DNA from: CAZKNF01 sp964554105
Lineage (GTDB): Bacteria > Bacteroidota > Rhodothermia > Rhodothermales > VXPQ01
Assembly (NCBI GenBank): GCA_964554105.1
Contig: CAZKNF010000008.1
Span: 1-64,000 of the forward strand
DNA length: 64,000 nt
Direction of reading: 5' to 3'
Below are positions 1 to 6,843 of the stretch, piece by piece; positions within the stretch are counted from its first letter, which is position 1, and each line of letters starts with the position of its first letter. The notes below the pieces were generated by a model. It made no database searches. It was not told the origin of the DNA and was given only the letters and a program-made list of their open reading frames with translations. The translations under genes and the position numbers were made by a program.

Positions 1-228
1 GGCGTTGCAGAGATTGTAGAGTATCGTTCGCCCTGAGTTATTTCGAATCGTCAGCGTTGCGCTGGCGCCTGCAAAGTATCTGTCGTTCCCGACCCTGAGC
101 GCGATGTCGTTCGGGTCATGAGGATCGACGAAGCGGCATGCAGAGAAGAGCACGCAGAGCACCACGAACAGAGGCAGCCCGATCCATGGATTCCGGAGTG
201 AAATGGAATGTAGTCGTCTCGCCTGCAT
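1..228 (-). CDS. Lipoprotein with BsuPI/immunoglobulin-like domain (partial, cut by window start)
   Basis: The minus-strand frame is open from an ATG at 226-228 to the window edge, giving 76 residues without a stop. The N-terminus has a short basic stretch, a hydrophobic segment at about residues 13-30 and a cysteine at residue 31 preceded by FSA, which suggests a type II lipoprotein signal although the lipobox is not ideal. What follows (GNDRYFAGASATLTIRNNSG) resembles the first strands of the BsuPI/Ig-like fold, where a strand of the form 'aGesvtltltN' is typical. It lies 115 nt downstream of mltG on the same strand and may be the last gene of the tsaD operon. The C-terminus is outside the window, so the family call is tentative. 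Confidence 0.62.
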   Translation of the reverse strand, partial: MQARRLHSISLRNPWIGLPLFVVLCVLFSACRFVDPHDPNDIALRVGNDRYFAGASATLTIRNNSGRTILYNLCNA

Positions 229-343
229 CGTACTTCTTCCAATTCGTAGAAACGTGTCGGTCCGTCGCGCCTTCACCCTTCACTTCTGGCATTCTCTTCC
301 TTCAACCGGGCGCCCACATCAAACGAAACGTACGAGCTAAGAC

Positions 344-1399
344 CTAGTTGCCGCCGGCAGAATTCTGTTCGGCTCTTCGGCTGCGCATCAACTCCTGATA
401 CTCGCGAGCGGCACGGTTGTGCTCTGTTAGAGTACGACTGAAGACGTGAGAGCCGTCACCCCTGGCCACGAAAAAAAGGTAATCGTGCTCCTCCGGATTG
501 ACGGCCGCCCGCAGCGAGGATGGAGAAGGATTCGTGATCGGCCCCGGCGGTAATCCACCGTGGATATACGTGTTGTACGGATGGTCGATGGAATAATCTT
601 CATAGAGCAGGCGGCGTTTCACCCCCTCCGACTCCATGACGGCGAACTGAACGGTCGGATCGGCATCAAGCTTCATCCCTATTCGAAGTCGGTTTGCGTA
701 GACGCCGGCAACGGCCGCTTTCTCGTCCGACAGACCGGTTTCCCATTCGACGATCCCTGCAAGAGTCACAACGTCATGCTTTGACAATCCCAGGCTGTCG
801 GCTCCCGCCTTCAGCTCTCGTTCCCAAAAAGCGTCGAATTGCCGTTTGATGTTGATGACCGTCCTCGGAGCGCTCGTCAGCCAGTAGAAGTGATAGGTTT
901 CGGGAAGCATGAAGGCGAACAGGGAGGATGTATCGGTCTCGAGGCTGTCGGCAATGGCGGGGTCTTTGAGGGCATCTAGAAACTCAGCAGGTTCGAAGAA
1001 CATCTCCCTTCCGGCAACCATCGCGATCACCTCCGGCCGAGTTCCGGGAGGAATCGTGAGCCGTACAGGTTCTTGCAGGCCGCGGCGCAGTTTCTGCACC
1101 ATGTCGAGATTAGATTCGCCGCTCTCGAATACATAGTATCCGGCCTTGATCTGGTCACCCCATCCGGTCGCGCGAGCAAAAAGGGAGAACGTGTCGTCCG
1201 ATCGAAGGACGCCGGCCGAACGTAATGAATCGACGGCACTCGCGAGGTCGGCACCGGGCGCGATCTTGACCCCACGCTCCCCGTCATAGGCCTGCGTGTT
1301 CGGTCCGAGAATCACCCAGAATCCAGCAACCGCCGCAAAAGCGACGAGCCCTACTACGACAAGAATGCTGATTACGACGCTGCGTCTCATGCGTGTCAA
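344..1399 (-). CDS. mltG: Endolytic murein transglycosylase MltG (YceG family)
   Basis: Inner-membrane lytic transglycosylase that cleaves nascent peptidoglycan strands and is thought to set glycan length. The 351-residue product has one N-terminal membrane helix (about residues 8-31), a LysM-like/YceG N-terminal part, and the catalytic segment IVEWETGL, in which Glu218 matches the family's catalytic glutamate, followed by the conserved AGVYANRLRIGM and LDADPTVQFA blocks. The C-terminal block with YNTY and GLPPGPITNPS is also typical. Length is normal for the family. It is the third gene after tsaD and a chorismate mutase, 37 nt from the latter, so it is probably cotranscribed. Confidence 0.96.
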   Translation of the reverse strand: MTRMRRSVVISILVVVGLVAFAAVAGFWVILGPNTQAYDGERGVKIAPGADLASAVDSLRSAGVLRSDDTFSLFARATGWGDQIKAGYYVFESGESNLDMVQKLRRGLQEPVRLTIPPGTRPEVIAMVAGREMFFEPAEFLDALKDPAIADSLETDTSSLFAFMLPETYHFYWLTSAPRTVINIKRQFDAFWERELKAGADSLGLSKHDVVTLAGIVEWETGLSDEKAAVAGVYANRLRIGMKLDADPTVQFAVMESEGVKRRLLYEDYSIDHPYNTYIHGGLPPGPITNPSPSSLRAAVNPEEHDYLFFVARGDGSHVFSRTLTEHNRAAREYQELMRSRRAEQNSAGGN

Positions 1400-1436
1400 A
1401 GATGTTCTTGCGGATGTCGATCTCTACTCGACAAAA

Positions 1437-1808
1437 TCACTCGTTATCCTGATACTTGTGCCGTTCGAGCGATCGCGTCTCATCGATTACGCGCTCAAAC
1501 AGCCGACGGACCGCTGCGTCCGACAGCGGCCCGGCGTTTTCAGCGATGACGTTGCGGAGTACCTGTTCCTCACGACTTGGAACGTATACGGGCATACCGA
1601 GCTTTTTCTTTATGGCCCCGATAGCGTGAGCGCATTTTACTCGTTCATTCATGATCTGAAGCATCGCCCTGTCGAGTATGTCGATACGTTCTCGGTAGGG
1701 CGCCATGTCGACTTCCGAAGGCTCTTCAGGCGCATCGGGCAGATCGGATCCGATCTGGTCGATCAACTCTCGTACAGCCTCTATTAGCAGGTCCGGTGGC
1801 TTGGTCAT
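1437..1808 (-). CDS. AroQ-class chorismate mutase
   Basis: Converts chorismate to prephenate on the way to phenylalanine and tyrosine. The 123-residue protein carries an AroQ alpha-helical domain in its C-terminal two thirds: YRERIDILDRAMLQIMNER gives the first helix with its substrate-binding arginine and glutamate pattern, then IGAIKKKLGMPVYVPSREEQV with the conserved lysine and arginine. About 36 acidic N-terminal residues precede the domain and are not recognisable. It is a free-standing mutase, not fused to prephenate dehydratase or DAHP synthase. The start lies directly against the tsaD stop (1808/1809), suggesting translational coupling. No aromatic-biosynthesis genes are nearby. Confidence 0.88.
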   Translation of the reverse strand: MTKPPDLLIEAVRELIDQIGSDLPDAPEEPSEVDMAPYRERIDILDRAMLQIMNERVKCAHAIGAIKKKLGMPVYVPSREEQVLRNVIAENAGPLSDAAVRRLFERVIDETRSLERHKYQDNE

Positions 1809-2837
1809 CTATAACGAGAGGCTGGGCTGGGCGTTAAGCGTAAAGGGGCTGGTCATTCCTGCGTTCATCTTAAAATAGCCCGTCATCGCGATCATCGCCC
1901 CATTGTCTACGCAGTGGATCGGATCCGGAACGTGCAGATCGACGTCGAGGCGTGCGGCAAGCGCTGTCGCATCCCGGCGCAGCGCAGAATTCGCGGACAC
2001 GCCCCCAACGATCGCCAGCGAACGTACATTCGTCGCCGTAAGGGCACGTTCGGCGGCATCGATCAGAACGTCGACAACTGCCTGCTGAAAAGACGCACAG
2101 AGGTCGTGCAGGTGGCGGTCGAGCAGGTCGGCGCGCGCTTCGTTGGAAAAGCTGTTCAAATGATACAGTACGGATGTTTTCAAGCCACTGAAGGAGAAAT
2201 CGTACCCACCCGGTCGCGATCTGGGAAAATGATGGAAGCCGGGATCTCCGTCGATTGCGAGGCTGTCAATCGCGGGTCCGCCCGGATAGCCCAGGTCGAG
2301 CAGCTTGGCTACCTTGTCGAAAGCCTCGCCGGCGGCGTCGTCGCGCGTCGAACCGAGCACGCGGTGCTCGAAGCCATCATCCACATGTACGAGTTGCGTA
2401 TGTCCGCCCGACACGACCAGGCAGATAAACGGAAACGGGGGCGGGTCGTCACCAAGAAAGACCGAGTAGATGTGTCCCTCGAGATGATTCACGCCGATAA
2501 ACGGCCGGTCGAGACCGAATGCGTAGGCTTTCGCAAAGCAAAGTCCAACGAGGAGAGACCCCGCCAGACCCGGTCCGTAGGTGGCCGCGATGCCCCCGAG
2601 ATCGCCGCGTCCAACGGAGGCCCTATCGAGCGCTTCATTCACGATCGGGACGATCAGGCGCTGATGTGCTCTCGATGCCAGCTCCGGCACCACGCCGCCG
2701 TATTGCTGGTGTACGGCTTGTGAGGAGATGACCGTCGAAAGAAGCTTCCCACCGCGCACCACGGCTGCGGCCGTATCGTCACACGAGCTTTCGATTCCGA
2801 GGATTACCGGGTGATCCGGCAAGATATGTGAACTCAT
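1809..2837 (-). CDS. tsaD: tRNA N6-threonylcarbamoyladenosine transferase TsaD
   Basis: Catalytic subunit that transfers the threonylcarbamoyl group to A37 of ANN-decoding tRNAs. The 342-residue protein shows the ASKHA-fold signature: an N-terminal LGIESSCDDTAAAVV phosphate-binding loop, VVPELASRAH, the metal-binding pair His118 and His122 in NHLEGHIYSV, the VSGGHTQLV segment, the GGPAIDSLA and FSFSGLKTSV blocks and a C-terminal VGGVSANSALR and CVDNGAMIA motif with the third metal ligand. Length is standard. It is the first gene of the minus-strand set tsaD, chorismate mutase, mltG, lipoprotein; a divergent gene starts at 3005 and the promoters must lie between. Confidence 0.97.
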   Translation of the reverse strand: MSSHILPDHPVILGIESSCDDTAAAVVRGGKLLSTVISSQAVHQQYGGVVPELASRAHQRLIVPIVNEALDRASVGRGDLGGIAATYGPGLAGSLLVGLCFAKAYAFGLDRPFIGVNHLEGHIYSVFLGDDPPPFPFICLVVSGGHTQLVHVDDGFEHRVLGSTRDDAAGEAFDKVAKLLDLGYPGGPAIDSLAIDGDPGFHHFPRSRPGGYDFSFSGLKTSVLYHLNSFSNEARADLLDRHLHDLCASFQQAVVDVLIDAAERALTATNVRSLAIVGGVSANSALRRDATALAARLDVDLHVPDPIHCVDNGAMIAMTGYFKMNAGMTSPFTLNAQPSLSL

Positions 2838-2924
2838 TTGCAGCGTCTACCTACCCATACCGGCCGGACAAAGGAGGGGCGAAAATACCGCACCGGACAG
2901 AACATTAGGGCATGGGCTTAGTTA

Positions 2925-2953
2925 TTGACAAAGGCTAAACGGCGCTATATCAT
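2925..2953 (+). promoter_or_regulatory. Strong sigma70-like promoter for the small secreted protein gene
   Basis: TTGACA at 2925-2930 and TATCAT at 2948-2953 are separated by exactly 17 nt. Transcription would start near 2960, leaving about 45 nt of leader before the ATG at 3005. The -35 box is a perfect E. coli-type consensus, unusual for the TTTG-type promoters common in classical Bacteroidota. Confidence 0.7.
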
Positions 2954-3004
2954 GGAGCGTAACGTGTCCTCATAGTTGTTGCGGCCCAATATCACCGAAT
3001 CCCC

Positions 3005-3556
3005 ATGCGGAACCTATTATCGCTGGTCCTTCTCGTAGTACTTCTGGGAGTGACGCTTCCTGCGAACGCGCAGCTACGCGACAACGTCCAGAGCCAGCAG
3101 GCAGAGGCTCGTCTCTACGGCAGCGACGGACCGATGTTCTCGCTTAATCAGCTTTTCAGCCCCGCGCACTTCAAAATGGGCCACTCCTACGAAATGAGCT
3201 TCGGTTCGTTCGGCAACCAGTCATCGTCTTTAGGGATGTACACCAATTCGATGATGTTTCAGTTCAGCGACAAGCTTGCGGCCCGTGTGGATTTAAGCTT
3301 CGCACACTCGCCCTTCGGCTCGAACAATGTGATGGGCGATAAATCCAACCAGGGACAGTTCTTCCTTCGGAATGCCGAGGTCGCCTATCGCCCGTCCGAA
3401 AAAGTACAGCTGCATCTTTCCGTCCAGCAGAGCCCCTACGGCAGGTATATGAGTCCGTACGGCGGTTACGGCTACGGCCGCCACTCGATGTATTCCCTAT
3501 TCGGCGGATTCGGAGATCGCGGCGATGATTTGTTCTGGAACGACGGGCTGCGTTAA
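3005..3556 (+). CDS. Small exported protein of unknown function, outer-membrane-like
   Basis: I do not recognise a family. The 183-residue product starts with a clear signal peptide (hydrophobic residues about 4-17, cleavage after ANA near residue 22). The mature part alternates polar and aromatic residues in short strands (SYEMSFGSFG, NSMMFQFSDKLAARVDLSF, NAEVAYRPSEKVQLHLSV), a pattern expected of a small outer-membrane beta structure, and ends in a Gly/Tyr/Met-rich stretch with repeated YGGYG-type motifs followed by an acidic DDLFW tail. It is monocistronic, with a near-perfect promoter upstream and a rho-independent terminator directly downstream, so it is probably expressed well. Similar proteins occur in Rhodothermales as conserved hypotheticals, but that is recollection, not a search. 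Confidence 0.8.
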   Translation: MRNLLSLVLLVVLLGVTLPANAQLRDNVQSQQAEARLYGSDGPMFSLNQLFSPAHFKMGHSYEMSFGSFGNQSSSLGMYTNSMMFQFSDKLAARVDLSFAHSPFGSNNVMGDKSNQGQFFLRNAEVAYRPSEKVQLHLSVQQSPYGRYMSPYGGYGYGRHSMYSLFGGFGDRGDDLFWNDGLR

Positions 3557-3579
3557 TTCGACCGGCAGCAGCAAATTAG

Positions 3580-3620
3580 AAGCGCGGCTCGCCGGTTCCC
3601 CGGTGCGTCGCGCTTTTTGT
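3580..3620 (+). terminator. Rho-independent terminator after the small secreted protein gene
   Basis: AAGCGCG (3580-3586) pairs with CGCGCTT (3609-3615) around an inner CCGG/CCGG helix, followed by a run of T at 3614-3618. It begins 24 nt after the stop codon at 3556 and isolates the gene from the downstream LytR-C gene. Confidence 0.8.
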
Positions 3621-3644
3621 TTTAATCGTGCGTTCCGGTAGACG

Positions 3645-4109
3645 ATGGCCAGCAGTCGTTCTCGATGGTCCGGCATTGCCACGAATGTGGCTCTCGCTCT
3701 ACTTGGCGTAGTGGTGATCCTTCTTGTGTACGGGATGGCGACGCGCTTTTTCACACCACGTGTCGATCCAGTGCGGAGCGCTAATCCCGCGCAACTGATC
3801 GGAGAGATCATCCAGGTTGAGGTTCGAAACGGATGCGGCGTCACGGGGCTGGCTGCGCGCACCACCATGTACCTTCGAAGACATGGTTTTGACGTGGTTG
3901 AAATCGGTGACCACAGCTCATTCAACGTGGCGAAGTCGAAGGTCATCGATCGCGTCGGCGACATGGCGTCTGCCGTGAAGGTGGCGAACGCCCTCGGTAT
4001 CCCCGAGGATCAGGTCGTACAGGAGATCCGGCACGATTACTACCTGGATGCATCTATCATCATCGGAAAAGACTACGAAACATTACGACCATTTGACGAC
4101 GTTGAGTGA
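3645..4109 (+). CDS. Membrane-anchored LytR C-terminal domain protein
   Basis: The 154-residue protein has one N-terminal membrane helix (about residues 11-30) and then a LytR_C domain: VEVRNGCGVTGLAART, the hydrophobic repeat of YLRRHGFDVVEIGD, the SKVIDRVGD block, and the end motif IIIGKDYE. In LytR-CpsA-Psr proteins this domain follows the phosphotransferase domain; here it stands alone, so the protein cannot itself be the cell-wall polymer ligase. In Bacteroidota this free-standing form is commonly found just before rsfS, as here, with the stop at 4107-4109 and rsfS following within 101 nt. The role is probably at the cell envelope but is not established. Confidence 0.88.
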   Translation: MASSRSRWSGIATNVALALLGVVVILLVYGMATRFFTPRVDPVRSANPAQLIGEIIQVEVRNGCGVTGLAARTTMYLRRHGFDVVEIGDHSSFNVAKSKVIDRVGDMASAVKVANALGIPEDQVVQEIRHDYYLDASIIIGKDYETLRPFDDVE

Positions 4110-4210
4110 TCTCAGGGCTGTTTCTGGGTAACTTCACCGTCGCAGCAACGTCGAATCGGCAACCTCCACTCAGATGTTCGCAAAACTTCGAAATAGGTAC
4201 GATTGACTTT

Positions 4211-4702
4211 ATGGATTCACTCGAAAAGCAGATTACGTCACCACGAAAGTCAAGAAGACGTGCAACAACGCACAGCCCGGCCCGCGTCCTGGCGGCAATT
4301 GCCGTCGATGCGATCCTCGAGAAAAAAGGTCGCGACATTATCGTGATGGACATGCGCGAGGTGAGCGGGGTGGCGGACTACTTCGTGATCTGCACGGGTG
4401 ATTCGGATCGACAGATCAATGCGATCGCCGACGAGATCCGCGAGCGTATCCGAAGCGAGTGTAATGAGCGGCCCTGGCATACCGAAGGTACGAACCACCT
4501 CAAGTGGGTACTGCTGGATTATGTAGATGTCGTCGTGCACATATTTGATATGGAACGCAGGGATTTCTATGATCTAGAGCGGCTGTGGGGAGACGCGCCG
4601 AAGGAGCAGGTTCAGGATGACGGCTCGTCGGACGATGTAAAGTTGCTCCGGAAATCGGCCAAAGAGCCGTCCAATTCTGATCAGAAGGGGGGCAATCGGT
4701 GA
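4211..4702 (+). CDS. rsfS: Ribosomal silencing factor RsfS
   Basis: RsfS binds ribosomal protein uL14 and blocks joining of the 30S and 50S subunits in starvation. The 163 residues from the ATG at 4211 contain the full domain: AVDAILEKKGRDIIVMDMREVSG, ADYFVICTGDSDRQINAIAD, the EGTNHLKWVLLDYVDVVVHIF core and the RRDFYDLERLWGDA end motif. I chose 4211 because the domain normally begins soon after the start. An in-frame GTG at 4106 overlapping the previous stop would add 35 residues of unrelated sequence. A C-terminal acidic and polar tail of about 35 residues is an extension. The stop overlaps the next gene's GTG (4699). Confidence 0.93.
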   Translation: MDSLEKQITSPRKSRRRATTHSPARVLAAIAVDAILEKKGRDIIVMDMREVSGVADYFVICTGDSDRQINAIADEIRERIRSECNERPWHTEGTNHLKWVLLDYVDVVVHIFDMERRDFYDLERLWGDAPKEQVQDDGSSDDVKLLRKSAKEPSNSDQKGGNR

Positions 4703-5208
4703 CGAGAACGCTTTTCATGTGCATGGCGATCTCCGTCGCGCTCACCGCATGCCTTGGGTCCAGAGAGGTGGAGGAGTCTCCTGATGAACGATACGGCCAC
4801 AGGTTCGAAAGCGAGGGCCCGGAAGGGCGTCGTACGATCGCAATTTTGCCGCCGGACAGTACCGAAAGCTACTTCTACTATCCGGCCGTCATCGACACCG
4901 TTCATGTACGCCCGGCGCCTCTGACCCCGGGGGTCGCGGTCAATAACACGGTTCCTGTGGAGATCCTCGTAAAAGGATCGATTCCCGACGGCTGCACGGA
5001 AATGCACGACGTTGCGCAGGAGCGCTTCGGTCATATTATCCACGTGCGCGTGCAGATGCGGAAACCGGAGGGATCGGTCTGCACGCGCGTGATACGGCCC
5101 TACCGGTTCTATCTGCGACTCGAAGGGATGTACGGAGAAGGCAATTACACGTTAAAGCTGAATAATCGCGTATTTCCTTTCGCCGTCCGCACACCGCCCG
5201 CAGGGTAG
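4699..5208 (+). CDS. Lipoprotein of unknown function
   Basis: The 169-residue product begins with a GTG that overlaps the rsfS stop (GTGA). Residues 1-18 form a lipoprotein signal with a canonical lipobox LTAC, Cys18 being the lipidation site. The mature domain contains PVEILVKGSIPDGCTEMHDV and ICTRVIRPYRFYLR-like strands with two conserved-looking cysteines, consistent with a small beta-sandwich that could carry one disulfide. I do not recognise the family. Its position between rsfS and DUF423 gives no functional hint beyond cotranscription. Confidence 0.82.
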   Translation: MTRTLFMCMAISVALTACLGSREVEESPDERYGHRFESEGPEGRRTIAILPPDSTESYFYYPAVIDTVHVRPAPLTPGVAVNNTVPVEILVKGSIPDGCTEMHDVAQERFGHIIHVRVQMRKPEGSVCTRVIRPYRFYLRLEGMYGEGNYTLKLNNRVFPFAVRTPPAG

Positions 5209-5216
5209 AGAGAGGA

Positions 5217-5594
5217 ATGATGGTGCGATTTTTTCTGTCAGCGGGCGCTCTCTTCGCCGGACTCGGCGTCATGCTCGGCGCCTTCGGCGCTCACACGCTC
5301 GAAGGCCGTGTGCCCCCCGAGCGACTCGATGTTTTCGAAACAGGGGTGCGGTATCAGATCTATCACGCCCTCGCGCTGCTCGTCCTCGCATGGATCTGCT
5401 CGCAAACCGCCGCCTGGCAGGCCCACTGGTCGGGCTACCTATTTATCGCGGGCATCTTGATCTTCTCCGGAAGTCTGTACCTGCTCGTCCTGACGGATAC
5501 AGCGTGGCTGGGTGCCGTCACTCCGATCGGCGGCCTTGCCTTTATTGCCGGGTGGATCCTCTTCTTCTGGACTGCTATTAGCGGGCTTCGATGA
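5217..5594 (+). CDS. DUF423 family small membrane protein
   Basis: The 125-residue protein has four predicted membrane helices (about 5-22, 43-61, 70-90 and 95-118) and the family's hallmark GAFGAHTLEG followed by the VRYQIYHALALL block near residues 20-60. This is the YgdD/DUF423 family, widespread inner-membrane proteins without an assigned function. It follows the lipoprotein by 8 nt and closes the plus-strand operon. It ends 3 nt from the convergent stop at 5598 with no obvious hairpin terminator in between. Confidence 0.92.
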   Translation: MMVRFFLSAGALFAGLGVMLGAFGAHTLEGRVPPERLDVFETGVRYQIYHALALLVLAWICSQTAAWQAHWSGYLFIAGILIFSGSLYLLVLTDTAWLGAVTPIGGLAFIAGWILFFWTAISGLR

Positions 5595-5597
5595 CCG

Positions 5598-5954
5598 TCA
5601 GGCGATTTCGTCCTCCTCGAACAGAAGGGTGATGCTAGGCATCAGATTATCCTGGTTTGCCAGCCGAAGCAAGGCGTCTGCAGCTTCCTCTGGCGTCGCG
5701 TAAGATGCGTACTCCTTGCTGTCGACCGCCAGAACGTATCCGATGTCGTCGGCGTCCGCAGCCTCATTCTCCCACTCGATTGCCTCCTCGATGATGAACG
5801 AGCCGTCGTCCGGCATGAATGAGGCGATATACCGCTCTTTCGCTGCATTGATGTCAACGAGGCTGAGGCTGCCGATGGCGCCGAACTCTTCATCGTAGAA
5901 GAGGGTCTCGGAAAGAAGACGCCGGGTGAAATGCTCGAGATTAAAGGCTTTCAT
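5598..5954 (-). CDS. Acidic hypothetical protein
   Basis: A 118-residue, very acidic protein (many Asp/Glu, ending LLFEEDEIA) that I do not recognise. It begins with MKAFNLEHFTRR and alternates helical and strand-like segments, with a repeated feature of surface Glu/Asp and Ala (ENEAADADD, TPEEAADALLRLA) suggesting a soluble cytosolic protein. Codon usage matches the neighbours. It sits 39 nt downstream of lipB on the same strand, so it may be cotranscribed with sprA and lipB. A real gene is likely from its length, composition and position rather than from homology. Confidence 0.68.
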   Translation of the reverse strand: MKAFNLEHFTRRLLSETLFYDEEFGAIGSLSLVDINAAKERYIASFMPDDGSFIIEEAIEWENEAADADDIGYVLAVDSKEYASYATPEEAADALLRLANQDNLMPSITLLFEEDEIA

Positions 5955-5993
5955 GGAGATCCTGTTGAACAGTCGTTGGGGTGATTGTGAAAT

Positions 5994-6788
5994 CTAAATC
6001 TTTTGGGCTCCAAGATGATCCCACACCGCATGCGCATCCGCGCTTCCGGTGAATGTGTCGAGGAACGAATGCGCATCAGTGCCGCTGAGTCGCTCCAGAC
6101 GTGCATCGAATGATAGCGCGAAATGCTCTAGAACACCGGCTTCAACATCGCTCTCGTGTATCGTTCGGCCGGCCTCTCTCGAAAGAGATGTCGTACTTCG
6201 ATCGGCTATGCCGCAGGGCACGATGTGAGAAAAGTAACTGAGATCCGTGTTGACGTTGAGCGCGAAACCATGCATCGTGACCCAGCGACTGCAGCGAATC
6301 CCCATCGCACAGATCTTGCGTTCGAGACCGACGTCGTCCGGACCGATCCAGACACCGGTACGTCCCGGCACACGATCACCGCGCACACCGAAATCGGCGC
6401 ACGTCCGAATGATCATCTCTTCTAGTTCACGAAGATACCTGTGGATGTCCCTGAAAAAGCGATCGAGATCCAGAAGGGGATAGCCGACGATCTGACCGGG
6501 TCCGTGGAAGGTGATGTCTCCGCCCCGATCTATATGGTGAAACTCGGCATTTCGCCGTTCTAGCGCGTCTCTTGAAAGGAGAAGATTGGATTCATCCCCA
6601 CTCCTGCCGAGCGTATAGACGGGCGGGTGCTCGACGAGAAGGAGCACGTGTGGAATGGACTGCGGCGGCTCGGCACGTTTTGCACGAATGAGCCGCGCTT
6701 GGAGCTTCCGCTGCAGATCCCAGGCCCGTTCGTATTCCATTCGCCCGAGGCTGCAGGCGACTACGTGCTGTGGATTCGACGTTTCCAT
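5994..6788 (-). CDS. lipB: Octanoyl-[ACP]:protein N-octanoyltransferase LipB
   Basis: Transfers octanoyl from acyl carrier protein to lipoyl domains, the first step of de novo lipoate attachment. From the ATG at 6788 the protein has 264 residues. Catalytic lysine and cysteine are present: Lys158 in ERKICAMGIR and Cys192 in IVPCGIADRSTTSL, with the RGGDITFHGPGQIVGYP substrate loop near residues 88-103 and RWVTMHGFALNV near 168-179. An in-frame GTG at 6836 would add 16 unrelated residues. The C-terminus carries about 30 extra residues compared with short LipB forms. It lies 55 nt downstream of sprA. No lipA is in the window. Confidence 0.95.
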   Translation of the reverse strand: METSNPQHVVACSLGRMEYERAWDLQRKLQARLIRAKRAEPPQSIPHVLLLVEHPPVYTLGRSGDESNLLLSRDALERRNAEFHHIDRGGDITFHGPGQIVGYPLLDLDRFFRDIHRYLRELEEMIIRTCADFGVRGDRVPGRTGVWIGPDDVGLERKICAMGIRCSRWVTMHGFALNVNTDLSYFSHIVPCGIADRSTTSLSREAGRTIHESDVEAGVLEHFALSFDARLERLSGTDAHSFLDTFTGSADAHAVWDHLGAQKI

Positions 6789-6843
6789 GGAGGATGTACG
6801 CCGCGGTGGAGCCGAGGCTCCGGCCGCATCCCTCACGAGCTCT

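Noticed and set aside
1914..2723. 269-codon plus-strand frame over tsaD
   Set aside because: It is antisense to a fully conserved tsaD and has no recognisable motif.
4106..4210. N-terminal extension of RsfS from the GTG at 4106
   Set aside because: The added residues are not conserved and the domain begins soon after the ATG at 4211.
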